Assembly (NCBI RefSeq): GCF_019393635.1 | Contig: NC_057865.1 | Span: 300,708,885-300,772,884 of the forward strand | Source of the DNA: Dromiciops gliroides | Taxonomy: Eukaryota > Chordata > Mammalia > Microbiotheria > Microbiotheriidae | Reading direction: 5' to 3' | Length of the DNA stretch: 64,000 nucleotides | In this document: piece by piece, positions 47,795 to 59,231 of the stretch | Position numbering within the stretch: the first letter of the stretch is position 1 | Layout: each line of letters starts with the position of its first letter | The notes under the pieces: model-generated | Database searches by the model: none | Told to the model about the DNA's origin: nothing | Seen by the model: only the letters and a program-made list of their open reading frames with translations | Made by a program: the position numbers and the translations under genes

Positions 47795-47960
47795 GCGATT
47801 AGCAATAATTGGCCAGTTTTAATGCAAGGGGGAAATGGGGCTGTTTTCTGTGCTTTACAGGGAAATGGGAATTATTCTCATGTTACCATAGTAACAGATC
47901 GAAGTTTTTAGAGAATTTTTAGGTATTTAATTGTGCAGGCGCAAGGATTTCAGGCACAGG
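47795..47960. promoter_or_regulatory. Candidate regulatory block with RFX X-box
   Basis: GTTACCATAGTAAC at 47882-47895 fits the X-box consensus GTNRCC-N2-RGYAAC exactly. Nearby are GCAATAATTGG and TTTTAGGTATTTAATTG. Unique sequence continuing the block at 47385. Confidence 0.4.
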
Positions 47961-48074
47961 AGGAGGTAGAAGGGAAACCCACCTACTTGGAAAGAGGCAG
48001 GGACGATGTATTCTGCATGTACAGCTGTGTGTGTGCTGTGTCCTCAATCGGATGGAGGTTCATCCAAAGTGCTC

Positions 48075-48165
48075 ATCAAGATTGCTCATCTTGTGCTGTA
48101 TTTGTCCCCCAGAGCCACACAGAGCACCAAGCACATAGCAGGTGCTTAATAAATGTTTGTGGGTT
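48075..48165 (+). repeat. L2 3' tail
   Basis: CCAAGCACATAGCAGGTGC then AATAAATGTTTGTGGG. Confidence 0.75.
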
Positions 48166-48348
48166 GTCTGATGCGTTGCACAATTTCTACCCTATTAAAA
48201 AAAATCTGCATTGATCATCATGTTTGGGCTCCCTAAGGAAAATCCTGCTATAATTCCTGGTGGAGATGACCTCATCCTGAATGAACTGATCTCTTCAAGT
48301 ACTTGATGGAAGAGGGATGACACGTTTTGCTTGGTTTAGGAGGACAAG

Positions 48349-48351
<3 letters not shown>

Positions 48352-48390
<39 letters not shown>
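48352..48390 (+). repeat. (GT)n microsatellite
   Basis: About 19 GT units. 48400-49050 to the right is unique; the opposed frames there have no domain. Confidence 0.95.
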
Positions 48391-49059
48391 ATGCGTGTAT
48401 GTAAAAGTTATAGGGAGGCTGGTCTCGGTTCAATAAAGGAAGAACTTCATGAAAAGCAGAGCTATCCATCAGTGACATGGACCATGTAGAAAGGTAGTGA
48501 GCTCCCCATCCACCAGATATGTTCAATCAGAAGCTGAAGAACCACTTGCCAGGGTTGGGGTAGAGGGAGTTTCTGACCAGGTGGCCAGGCATGGAGCCTC
48601 CTAAGTCCCTTCTGCCCCAGATAGCCTATGACTCCAAAGGTCACTCTCACCTCCTGATGGTAGACCTGAGGAGTCTGCATTTGCTGGAAGGTTCCATCAA
48701 TTTGCCACATGTGAGTTTTAGACCTCCATGGAGCAGGAGCTAATGAAGTGTCAGAGCAAATAAGAGGACAAAATGAATGAATCAAATATCTTTTATAGTG
48801 TTATTATACTTTTATAATAAGATTTACTTGTCAACTTAAAAATGTAATAACGTAATAATTTATTTTGGACTCTAGAAGATGAGCCTGAGAAGGTGGGGGG
48901 GCTCTTTCCAAGGTACCAGTTATACATCACCTCCTCTTCTCCCATCAATGTGTACCCAGAAACTCCATGGTACCCCAGGAAGCACCTTCCTAACCATGAT
49001 GTCGCTGGGGGTCTCGTAGTCTCTGATCCCTAGAAGAATAGGAGGAAGGGAAGGTGGCT

Positions 49060-49180
49060 ACTTCTGTCTTCCTCTGACAGATGGGGAAACTGAGGCTCAC
49101 AGTGGTCAAGTGACCTTCCCAAGGATGCCCAGCTTGTAGGTAGTGAAGCTGAGATCACAGACACCCAAAGCTGGAAAGAC
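49060..49180 (-). repeat. MIR-type SINE, minus
   Basis: GACAGATGGGGAAACTGAGGC. 49200-49975 is unique GC-rich sequence with stacked antisense frames that share no domain. Confidence 0.65.
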
Positions 49181-49977
49181 CTTCTCTGAGGTTCTCTGGG
49201 GTCACTGCTTCCAGTCATCCCCCAAAGATCCAAAAGTAGTCTCTACCCTCCTCTGCTCCCAGTCCCGACCTCCTGGGCCAAGCAGAACCAGTTCCATCTC
49301 TCTTCTTCTGGACTGAATCATGGCCACTCCCCCAACCCCACTGGATGTAAGTACCATCTGATCCCCCTGCCTTCCCCTGGCCCCCCAGATGCTCCTGCAG
49401 AGCTTGGGAGGGTTGGGAATGCCACGTGGGAAGAAGCATGGGTGAGGAGGAGGTTGTATTTGTGCTCAATGCTCAGAGAGCTTGCAAGCTGGTGAAGCTT
49501 GAGAGGGCATGAAGGGATGACTGCTGGAAGAAGCTTGGATGAGCCTGAAGAGGAGAGAAGATATGGGGGCAGACACAGACACTCCAATGACTGGGGACAT
49601 GCAGAGTCAGGCTCCTGAGCCCTAGCCTGTGGGAGACGGGATCCTCCTGACCCCTAAACACAGCACAGACACATCCATGGCAGGCTGTGAATGAGAAGTG
49701 CCCATGCATTCCTCAGGTGCTTCACCATCACACCCACATCTAGTGCTCCTCATGTTACCCAGGAAGGAGAGTGAAGGCCTTGATGACCTTGGGGACCCAG
49801 CAGGGCCAAGAGAAGGGATCTGAGAATACGGGCCTGGGGGCACTTTGGCTCCTCCCTCTGGCTTTCTGACCAATCCTGGTGCGAAGACGCAGGGGAAGGG
49901 GAGAGCACTAGGGATGCAGCCCTCAGCTCAGGCTCCTCCTTCCCCATGCCTTCCTTCCATTCCCCCTCTGGACCCCT

Positions 49978-50022
49978 CTCTGGGCTCTGGGCTCTGGGCT
50001 CTGGGCTCTGGGCTCTGGGCTC
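49978..50022 (+). repeat. Heptamer repeat (TCTGGGC)n
   Basis: Six perfect units. Seven bases is not a multiple of three, so the PEPRAQS-type antisense peptides appear in more than one frame. Confidence 0.97.
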
Positions 50023-50404
50023 CCACTCGCTGGGACACTTCCTCCAAGTCCACTGGATTTCTTGCCTTTGTGGTCTGGCAGGTTCAGTGAGGGCTTCACT
50101 CCCACTGTGAGTTTTAAACCCTCCTTGCAGACTCACTCCCTGCAGCCAGGGGCAGAGCTGAGCCTGGGGGATGAGCTAACGACACCAGCCCCTTAGTGCC
50201 CTTCCTTTTCTGCTCATTCCTCTACCACCAAACAGCTTCTAGGCAACCACTGAACACAGGATTCTGGGGGCTAAGAAGCAACATGTTAGAGGTAATGCCT
50301 TCAGGGACTTTGTAATCTGAAAACCACCTCTTCTTGAAGACCCAATTTGAGGCCCCCTCCTCCATGGAGCCTTCCTCTCACTGATAAACCCATATAGGAC
50401 TCAG

Positions 50405-51160
50405 TGCAGCCTTCACAATTTACAAAACAATTTCCCATCCATTAGCCCAGGTAGGGCCCCCAGTAGCCCTGCTAAGGAAGCCATCAAAAATGTCATTTCC
50501 TCTATTTTATAGATACACAAGCCCACTCCCAGAGGAAGGAGGTGACAAGGTTCTGAGAGGGTCATGCAGCTAGTTAGATGGAGCCCACACCTATGTCCAG
50601 CACAACGGATGGTTCTCCTACCCAGGCCTTGGGTTCCTCACATGTAAAATTCAAGTCAGGCTACATTTTCTAGATCCCATGGTGCTGCTAGGAATGTGAC
50701 TTGCAAAAGACACACTGTAATATTTCCCTCCCATGCTCCTCCTGGGATGCCTTAAAGGAAAAGCTTCCAAGAAAGTGGCTGTTAACACTCCCAGGTGGAA
50801 GTCTGTTCTAAGCACTGCCTGGAAGAGGGGGGGTTCGGCTCTGCCTGGAAATGATGGGCTAGTCGAGGGCACTTCCATTTTAGGCTCATTAAGTACAGCT
50901 TGCTTGCAGCACCCCCAGTGAACTTCATCAAAGCGGAAGGGAGTAGAGGGGGTAGGAACTGAAGATGAGAAAGTCCCATCCAGTAGCACCTTGGAGAGCG
51001 CCCCGCCCATCTGCTCTGACAGCAACAACAGAGCAAAAGGGAGCTTGGAGTCACCTGTACCCCACCTTTTCATTTCACAGATGAGGACACTGGGGCCCAG
51101 GAAATAGAAGTCCAAGGTCACCCAGGTAGGAAGGGGCAGAGTCATGGACCAACAACTGCT
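50405..51160 (-). repeat. Two MIR pieces around unique sequence
   Basis: MIR at 50405-50650 (TCTATTTTATAGATACAC) and at 51045-51145 (CATTTCACAGATGAGGAC). The 215-codon antisense frame at 50651-51298 runs through the second and is rejected. Confidence 0.5.
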
Positions 51161-51284
51161 GAACTGAACTGTCGTAACACGAGCTTCCATTGCCCCCGAC
51201 TCCAACTTTCTCAAGAGCACGTGCATAGCTTCAAAGAACTCTGTACTCTGTGAGGTGGGCAGCACAAGGAGATGTGACTTGACT

Positions 51285-51475
51285 TTATGAATATGCACCT
51301 AGCAGGGTGTGTAGCACAGAGCAGGCACTTAACAAGTGTTGATTGATTGATTGGCAGACTGATTGATGGGATGGGACTGGAGGGATTCAGCGACACAGAA
51401 TCACACAGCTGATAAATGGCAGAGTTGGGACTCGAACCTGGGTCTTTTGGCTTCAAAACGATTCCTCTTTCTACT
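51285..51475. repeat. L2 tail piece followed by MIR piece
   Basis: GTGTGTAGCACAGAGCAGGC with GATTGATTGATTGG, then ACACAGCTGATAAATGGCAG. Confidence 0.6.
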
Positions 51476-51689
51476 ACCCTCTGAAGCCATCCATACTCCT
51501 TGTTTTGAGGTTGATGCCGCCTTTGGCAGGTGGCTTCTCCTCTAAAAGCCTCAGTCCTATCATCCACAAAGTGAGGCAAGATGACATACGAGGCCCCTCC
51601 CAGCTACATTCCTTGTTCTATGGTCCCTCCCAGCTCTGACATGCCCTGTTCTCAGGCCCCTCCGAGCTCTGAGTTTATGGCCCATCTGA

Positions 51690-52250
51690 TCAGCAGTGCT
51701 GAGATTATGTCACAGTGACGTGGAATTTCCAGCGAAGTCTAATTAAGCCTTCAATGAGCTCTCTGTCTAGGAATCTTCGGTCTAAATTGTAACTATTTAT
51801 GGGACACAGACCAGGTCAAAGAACATTCCCTTCCATGAACAGCAGATTCCGCACGCACTCACAGATGCCTATGCTTCATAGACGTGACAATGCTTGTCGG
51901 TGTTCATCAAATCAAGAGGTTTTAAATCGCATACGCCTTTCCCCTTGACTAGAGTGAGGAAGGCAACTCAAAATCCGATTTCTCTCCTGTTTGCTCTAAC
52001 ATAATTAACACCAGGAACAAAAGCCTTTCTCCAAAATCACTGCCTTGTGTCCTTTTTAATTAGACCTTTGAAGCCTTTAATTTAAAATGTAGGAATCACT
52101 CGGGGCGGGGGGCTGTGGGGGGAGAAAAGGTAACATCTGTCTACAACGGTGCCAAGGTTCGGAGTCATCCCCTGCTGTCTGCAGCTGCTCTCCTGGTGTA
52201 AATGGTGTTTCACACTCGTTAATTGGTGTCATTAACAGACTTCTTCACTC
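51690..52250. promoter_or_regulatory. Candidate enhancer: long unique block with TAATTA cores
   Basis: Repeat-free for about 560 bases. TAATTA at 51740-51745, 52002-52007 and 52057-52062 and TTAATTGG near 52219 are homeodomain cores. GACCTTTGAAGCC (about 52062) is TCF-like and GTGACGTGG (about 51715) CREB-like. It keeps scattered CpGs. It has no long open frame with domain features. Confidence 0.45.
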
Positions 52251-52259
52251 TTCCAGAAA

Positions 52260-52780
52260 GTGAGCTCCTCAGTCCTCCCCAGTCCAGGGGTCTTGGGCTG
52301 GCTGAGAGCGATGGGCCCCTTTGGACACTGCTCACAACGTCCAGGGCTCCTCATGGCTCTACCCCCTCTACCAGGAAAGAGACACTTCCTCTCCCTATAT
52401 CAATCCATCGACTTCATAGAATCTCAGAAATGGAGATGTTCTCAAGCAGAATTCCCCACTTCCTTCATCCAGCCCCCATAGAGCCTGACCTCAGGGACTT
52501 GAATCATCCTAGCTTTTCCTCCTCCCAAACACCCAGCATCTCTCCAACGTTCTTTCTAAACTGTCATCCTCCCCTGCTCTGGCCAGGGCAAGGTCCCCGC
52601 CCTAGCTCTGCTCTTCTGAATGCAGCCCAAACCACACCAGAGTTTGTGGCTGTTGGTGCTGCCCTAATGTGGAGCAGGCTGCCTGGACAGCCAGTGGGCT
52701 GCCCCTCACTGGAGACAACCTTTGTTCCAGGCTGCCCTCAACTATGAGATCCCATGACATGGGATACAGCACTCTCCACT
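52260..52780. other. GC-rich unique stretch
   Basis: A 174-codon frame (52223-52747) crosses it; composition is biased to Pro/Ser and part (52410-52500) is CR1-like, so it is not called. Confidence 0.35.
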
Positions 52781-52877
52781 ATGCCATAAGAAGGTGCTGG
52801 CTTTCTCATTAGGGCAAGTATTTGAGCAGGGGCTGGAGGACTGCTTGGGAAGATGCTGTATAAAGATGGCTATTGGG

Positions 52878-53030
52878 GGCAGCTAGGTGGCGCAGTGGAT
52901 AAAAGCACCAGCCCTGGATTCAGGAGTACCTGAGTTCAAATCTGGCCTCAGACACTTGACACTTACTAGCTGTGTGACCCTGGGCAAGTCACTTAACCCC
53001 CCATAACCCCGCAAAAAACAAACAAACAAA
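52878..53030 (+). repeat. CORE-SINE with 16-base duplication
   Basis: Flanks AAAGATGGCTATTGGG at 52862-52877 and 53031-53046 are identical. Tail AAACAAACAAAC. Confidence 0.95.
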
Positions 53031-53364
53031 AAAGATGGCTATTGGGCCAAATGCTCTCTGGAGAGGGGAGAGACCATTCTCAGCATCTGGAAGGCAGCTG
53101 GTACAAAGGCACAGAGGCAAGAGATGAAGGGTTGTGTGTGGGTCACAGCCCCTGTGTCTGCATAGCCAGACTGTAGCATCTGTGGAAGGGAGTGATGTGT
53201 GAGAAAACGGGAAAGGTAGCAACATGCCAGAGCTGGACAGAGGAGTGTTTACTTGGCCCCAGACAAGAGGGAGACACAGAAATGTGTTGAATAGGAGAGG
53301 GAGTGTCATAATCAGACCTGCAGTTGGCTGAATATTTGAGGCAGGAAGATCAATTAGGAGGGTA

Positions 53365-53505
53365 TCACCATATAATGTTTTACATAATTGCACATGTAGA
53401 ACCTATACTGATTGCTTGCAACCTTGGGGAGGGGGTAAGGGAGGGAATGAGAGAGGAATAGAATTTGGAACTCAAAACTTTAAATAAAAGATATTTATTG
53501 GAAAA
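53365..53505 (+). mobile_element. Short L1 3' UTR end
   Basis: CACATGTAGAACCTATACTG, ATTGCTTGCAACCTTGGGG and GGAACTCAAAACTTTAAAT match the L1 3' terminus at 19260-19380. Confidence 0.85.
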
Positions 53506-54499
53506 AAAAGATGTACACACATCTTAAGAAACAGCCTGTCGGGTAGAACAGAGTTGTGAGCGGTAGAAAAATGGAGGGGAGTGCAGCCTATGCACAAACC
53601 ACAAGGAGAGAAGGGGTTTGGTGAGGTGAGGTGTGCAAGTAAGGAAATTTAGGAAGTTGTTCTTTGTAGGGGTGCAGGAACTCGGTTGTTATCTGAGGTA
53701 TAAGAGCTGAAGGACTTGGAGTGATGGGGAGGGAGTCTGTGTTATAAATCAAAAGGCACATATTTTGAAATATCAAACAGAATTAATGCTCTGACCTAAT
53801 CAGCTAAAAAAAATGCAGCTATCACCATAAACCAGGAGTGAAGAAGTAAGGCGCTCAATTAGGGTGGTGACTGTGTGAGGAAGGTGGTGTGGGGATAGAT
53901 AGACACAACTGGTGATTGGCTATGTGGAAAGAATTCAAGTGAGGAGGCAAAGATAAGCTCAAAGCTGTGAACCTCGTGGCTGGAAGGATGGTGGTACCCT
54001 GGACAGAAACAGGGACATTCAGGGTGGCAGTGAGTTTGAGGGAAGATTTGTTCTGTTGTAGGCATGGGGCATCGGAGGTGATTTATGGCACCTGGGAGAA
54101 AATAAACACTAGGCAGTTGGAGATGGAGGTCAGCAGGAGGAAAGATGGGATATGGTGGGGGGAAGAGCCTAGGACAGAGCTTTGGGAGACATTAGAGTGG
54201 GTAGGAGTGACAGATGAGGATCCAGACAAATGAGCGGCCATACAGGCAGGAGAACCCTGAGAGCAGTGTCCAGAGAGCGTATGGGGTATCCGGGAGCAGC
54301 AGGGTTTGGCTGTGTCAAAGGCTGCTGAGAGGCCCAGAGGGATGAAGATGGAGAAAAGGTCATTAGATTTAGCCATGAAGAAAGATCATTGGTCATTTGG
54401 ATAGGGCATTTTCAGTGAATGATGAAACTGGAAACCAGACTGCAGGTGATTTAGAAGCTAGTGAGAACGACATGAAAGCACGGTGTCAATAGCTTTCTC

Positions 54500-54985
54500 T
54501 CTTTTTAAAATCAAATTAACCAGAGTTATCTATTTTATTGTTTTTTTTAAATAAAACCAGCTTTGTTTTATTTATGCATTCAATGATTTTCTTACTTTCC
54601 ATTTTATTAATTTCTCCTTTGATTTCCAGGATTTCCAATTTGGTGTTTGCTTGGGGATTTTTAGTTTGTTCTTTTTCTATCTTTTTTACTTGCATGCTCA
54701 ATTCATTGATCTGCCCTTTCTCCATTTTAGTGATGGAAGCATTTAGAGATATACATTTCCCCCGAAGTACTGCTTTGGTGGCATTCCATAAATCTTGTTA
54801 TGTTGTCTCATTATTGTCATTCTATTTGATGAAATTATTGATTACTTTTATGATTTGTTCTTTGACCCACTTATTCTTTAGGATTAGATTATTTAGCTTC
54901 CAATTAATTTTTAATCTATCTTGCCATGGCCCTTTATTAAATGTAATTTTTGTTGCATGGTGATATGAAAAGGATGCATTGGTAG
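54500..54985 (-). mobile_element. Antisense L1 ORF2 fragment ending at an internal poly(A) signal
   Basis: On the minus strand it is the ORF2 linker, equivalent to about 43080-43635 of L1 copy B (KINWKLNNLILKNKWVKEQI; EIKGEINKMESKKI). The flanks ATAGCTTTCTC at 54489-54499 and 54986-54996 are a target-site duplication. It ends 34 bases after AATAAA (plus TTTATT at 54534-54539). Confidence 0.85.
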
Positions 54986-55189
54986 ATAGCTTTCTCAAGG
55001 CATTTATCTTAGAATGAGGAGATACAGGATAGTCACTAGCAGGGATAGTCAAATCAAATGAGGGGGTTTGAGGGTGGCAGAGAGATGGGCATGTTTGTGG
55101 CAGCAGGAAAGGAGCCAGTAGACAGGAAGAGGTAGAAGATCAGAGAGAGTGAAGGTAAAATCCCAGAAGGGGATGGGATCAAGGATGCC

Positions 55190-55740
55190 GTGAGAAAATA
55201 ATGAGGTTTTGGGACTCCCAGAGACCCCGCTGAGAGAGGCTGGCCTGACCTTTCTTAAGGCCAGCCCAAAGTGAGGAAGTTACCTCACTCAAAACCACAC
55301 CCACCTGAAAGCCTTGTTCCCGCCAGAGGATCTGTTCTCTGGGCTCTGGCATCAGCATGACTGTGCCAAACCACTCTCAGATCCAGTGAACCAATAGATT
55401 TGAATGATGCTAGCCAATGAGCTTTAAGCAGTGTGCTAGGGTGGGCTCTGCCCCTTCCCTCAGGGAGCTTACGCTCACTGATCGCTCTTTGGCGAGGGAA
55501 CTTGGGGAGAGCAAACACAATCCTCTAGTGTTCCCCATTTTCTCTCTTCTCTCTCTTCTATTTCCTAGCTAGGCCTTCCTATCTTTCAGAGCCATGTGCG
55601 CTCTCTTTACTAATATTTAATATGCTTTAATAAATGCTTAATGCGTCAAACTGGTGCAGTAGCCTCTAATTTCGAAGTAACAAATAGATGATAAATCCCA
55701 GCTAAATTCCCCAACACTTGGGACAATTATAGGGTGAGCA
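55190..55740 (+). mobile_element. Putative LTR
   Basis: CCAATAG and CCAATGAG near 55390-55420, a promoter-like middle, TTTAATAAATGC near 55628 and a U5-like end. It interrupts the ancient repeat. Exact ends and duplication not found. Confidence 0.55.
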
Positions 55741-57099
55741 CGTATAATTTTACTCACCCCAATGCTTATACAGGAGTTGGCCTTCTACCTCTTCATCTGA
55801 AATAAGAGTGGAGGGAATGGAGGAAGGATACCTGAGTGATGTGAGCTGAGGAGGAGGGGGGTTCTGAGTGCATGGCCTCAATGTTTTCTTTCTGGTGAAG
55901 CTGATAGGGCACAAGGTGAACGTTCTATGGGAGATTTGAGGAGAGAGGAAGTTTGGAAAAGCCACTGCAGTAAGTGGGATAGACAACCACTTGAGTAGGG
56001 TTGCTTTGCTAAAATGAGGGCCTATTTGAGATGGATGACCTCGCACAGATTTGTATTAGAGCCCATTAGCATGGCTTTGTGACTTCCTCCAGCTTGGCTC
56101 AGCATCACATGACTAGGAGGGAAGGAAGCTTGGAATAATTCGGGGGGGGGGGTGACAGGGGCAAGGGATTGAAGAGAAGGACAGGGTAGAGCTGAACTAG
56201 CTCACGGAGGGATCACAATGGGGGAAGATGATGACGTGGGAGAGAACTGAGGTGTGGTGGGACTGGAGGTGACTGGGGACTAAAGCAGAGCTGGCAGTCC
56301 TAAGTCAGAGAGACTAAGAGATGGGATGATAAAAGATAATGATCCCATCAAGGGATCTGGGGTCAGGAAGAATTGGATGCCAATGGAACACAAGGGATTA
56401 GAGAGTTCTTGATGATGGCAGTGGAAGGATATGCGTGGGTTGGGGCAAGACCAAGAGAATGGCCATCCCTCTACACACCCAAGGTGACCAGGAGGAATGG
56501 GTCCCAGGAATCCTTATCAGTGGCTGAGGAACTGGAGAATATCAGCACACATGTTGAAGGCCCCCAAATATAGGGGCAGGAGTTGGGATGGAGAAGAGTC
56601 TGTGAGCCCGGCACTGAGCTCATAAAGAAGAATGAAGACTCTCCTGGGGATCCACAGCTAATGGTCAGGAGGAGAGACCACGGAGTGATGCTGGGAGGGG
56701 GGCAGCCTAGAAGTGGCCATGGGGAGCACTCCCACACCCTCCACTGGGATCAGTGACACAGGGTTATGAGGGAAGGGGTGACCAGTACTAGAAGAGTGGA
56801 TTGGACCCCAGGGAGGGAGTGAACAGCTGGAATGGAGTGGGAGCTGGTATCACTGGGATGGGGAGAGTAAGAAAGGTCAGGAGATGCTAACCATTGAGGA
56901 ATAAGTCCAGACAGAGTACCAGTGGGTGGGAGAGGTGTCGCCGATGAAGACAGGTGATTAAACATTTCAGAGCTTTTTCTCTCCCATGAGACTCATGCTG
57001 GCAAGGCTGGGCTGCTGCAGATGTTAACCTCTGGATGGGCAGCAGATGGTCTGAGACAATTGCCTGAGTCTCCAAAACTTGCTCTGGCTAATGATCTGA

Positions 57100-59200
57100 G
57101 ACAGGGGCAGGAGGGAGGGCAAAGGCCACATCCGTGCCCAGCATTTCCTAAGCAGGCAGGGCCTCATTCTGAAACCTAGAATTTGATTCTAGTTAACATG
57201 ATAAAGACCTCCAGGACTGAATCCTGAAACAAAGCTCAATCAGGAGGGAAGAGCTTGGCACCCATTCAATGCAATGATTCAGCGATGACGTCCACGGCAC
57301 ACAGATGATGGGAGGAGATGGAATGGTCTCGTTGGACCACCCTGCTGTGAGGCCCAGGACAGAAGGGCAGCAGACGAGGCCATGGGCCGGCAAGGCCGAC
57401 GCCCACCCCAACATCTTACACTCCCGATGAGCGACTGTCCAGCGACTGCTTTCCGGAGACCTGAATCTCGCGGCTCCCAGGGCAGCCTACTTCCTTCTTC
57501 TCAATGGGCCTCTGCAGCCTCCCTCCTCCCTTCACACCTCCTTCTGTAGTTCTCTTGTCTGGGGCCAAGGAGAAGGAAGCACAGCATGGTTGCTAGGCCT
57601 CTCACCATCCTGGTCTGGAAATTCCTGAGCTGAGAGGTCCCTAAGAGAGTGTCAGAGCTGGGAGGGGCCTTAGGGGCCACGAACAGACTTCTTAATTAAT
57701 ACAGAGAAAACAGGCCCAAACAGGGACGATGAGGTCAAGGTCACGGCCACACCAGATGAAAACCCAGCCCTTCTTGTTCTGCTGGGATCCCCTTCTGAGC
57801 GCCTCTCTGCCTGGGCCTCTCCCCACACTCTGCCACTGTGGCTGTCCCTCCTTTTCATCCTGGGGGTGTCCCTTTGGCAGCTTCCCTGGCCCCGGGCCAT
57901 GCTCCGGCCCCTTCCGTCAGCAGCAGCAGGACATGCTGGCAGCTCCAGGAGGTGCTGATAACAACACCATGACCCCAGAGGGTCACAGGAGTGAGAGCTA
58001 AAAGCCCTCAGAGATCCCCAGGGCCACGCCCCTCACTTTACAGGTGAGGAAACTGAGGCACGAGGGCGTGCCCAAGCATTCTCAGGTTCTCCCAGTCCAT
58101 GCCTTGGGTCCTATCCTCTCTACCAGGCCATCTTTTAAACACTGCCTGAATAGACTAACTTTTTAAAAAACCCTTATAAAACAATGAATGCTTTTTCAAA
58201 AGCTCCCATGCCAGGCCCTGTGTTCCTGGAGGGAAGACAGGCAGGGTGGGGCCAGGCATGAGCAGAGCTGCTGGGGCTGGGTCACTGCTCCGCAGCTTCT
58301 GGAGATGACAGACACATCAGTCGGCACAATAGATGTTTCTGGCAGACCTGAACGATGCCCAGACTGGAGTCAAATGGGACGCTTCAAGACAACAGGGCAA
58401 AGGGAAGGTAGAGGCCCCTCCCTGCAGAGGCCGCCTCCCAGGACGCTGGGCAAGTCCCACACGCACAGTGGGTGCCAGCATCAGCCCCTGGCAGACATCC
58501 ATGAAGCCGTCCCGCCAGCCAGGATGTCCTCCTCATGCACCAGGTGCTTGGGGGTATCCCATTTCCCAAAGAGGGCCCATCCCTGGGCCAGCGGGGAGGT
58601 TTTAATTTTGTTCTCTCTACTGTGCTGAAGGTGGAGACACACACCAGGAATCCCAGTCCCTGGGCAGAGGGATGGGCCCAGGATTTGAACCTGTCCTCCC
58701 TTCCCACCATGTCTCGGCCCTGGGGGCTTCCCCTTCCTGTGGAAGGAGGCTGGGCTCAGCCTTCGGTCTCTACAGTGAAGCCCAGAAATAAGAAGTTTTC
58801 ACAGAGTTCTGAGCCTCCCTGGCTAGGCCGGGCACTCTGGCAAGACCCGTGGTCCCTGAGGAGCTCGGGAGGGGTTTACGTGCTTGGGTCTTCCCCACGG
58901 GGTAGGGGCAGGAAGGGAATCAGGGCATAGAGTGGGCCCAGGCCCTCCCCTGCTGGGCTGCCCGCTCGCTTCTGAGAGGGAAAACACAGGAGATGGTGGT
59001 GGGGCAGGGCCTCTCCCAGACCTGGGGGCAGCGTCCTGAGAGCCTTCTTCAGGAGCCCAGAGCTGTGTGCGAGAAGGGAGAAGCAGGAGCCAGGCCGGCC
59101 CCCTCCTGCCTTGCTGGGCACCTGAGGTCCTTCCCTCCTTTGAGAAGGAGAGACTGTGGGAGAATGAATGATGGGGGCCAGGCAGCCAGAGGTCCACAGG
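57100..59200. other. GC-rich sequence just downstream of the gene
   Basis: MIR pieces at 57640-57740 and 58005-58130 (TTACAGGTGAGGAAACTGAGG). The rest is unique. Frames up to 146 codons on both strands overlap one another and show no domain, so no gene is called. Confidence 0.4.
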
Positions 59201-59231
59201 GTTCACAACGCATCTGATTTTTTTTTTTAAT
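59200..59231 (-). terminator. TBC1D22A: Polyadenylation signal ATTAAA with GT-rich downstream element
   Basis: The plus strand TTTAAT at 59226-59231 is ATTAAA on the gene strand. It is followed downstream by an A run and then TGCGTTGTG at about 59205-59213, a GT-rich element of the kind bound by CstF. The spacing of signal, candidate cleavage site and GT element is normal. ATTAAA is the commonest variant of AATAAA. The site is inferred from sequence only. Confidence 0.6.

Larger units (their letters stand above)
52780..57100 (+). repeat. Large ancient dispersed repeat, split by later insertions
   Basis: Pieces at about 53040-53365, 53510-54499, 54997-55188 and 55760-57100 read in order as one old element: GGCACAGAGGCAAGAG, GTGTCATAATCAGACCTG, GGAAGGATGGTGGTACC, GTCAAAGGCTGCTGAGAGG, GCTAAAATGAGGGCC, ATGACTTCCTCCAGC-like text. 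It is interrupted by a SINE, an L1 end, an antisense L1 and an LTR. Frames within it are not genes. Confidence 0.6.

Noticed and set aside
47476-47911. Glu/Gly/Arg-rich frames of 108 codons
   Set aside because: Product of the GGA/GAA tract; open on both strands.
49978-50022. Antisense PEPRAQS-type repeat protein
   Set aside because: Seven-base repeat shifts frame each unit; the same peptides appear in more than one frame.
50651-51298. 215-codon antisense frame
   Set aside because: Crosses a MIR piece, has no recognisable domain, and has antisense competitors of similar quality.
52223-52747. 174-codon frame
   Set aside because: Pro/Ser-rich in GC-rich DNA, overlaps a CR1-like piece, no splice or start context.
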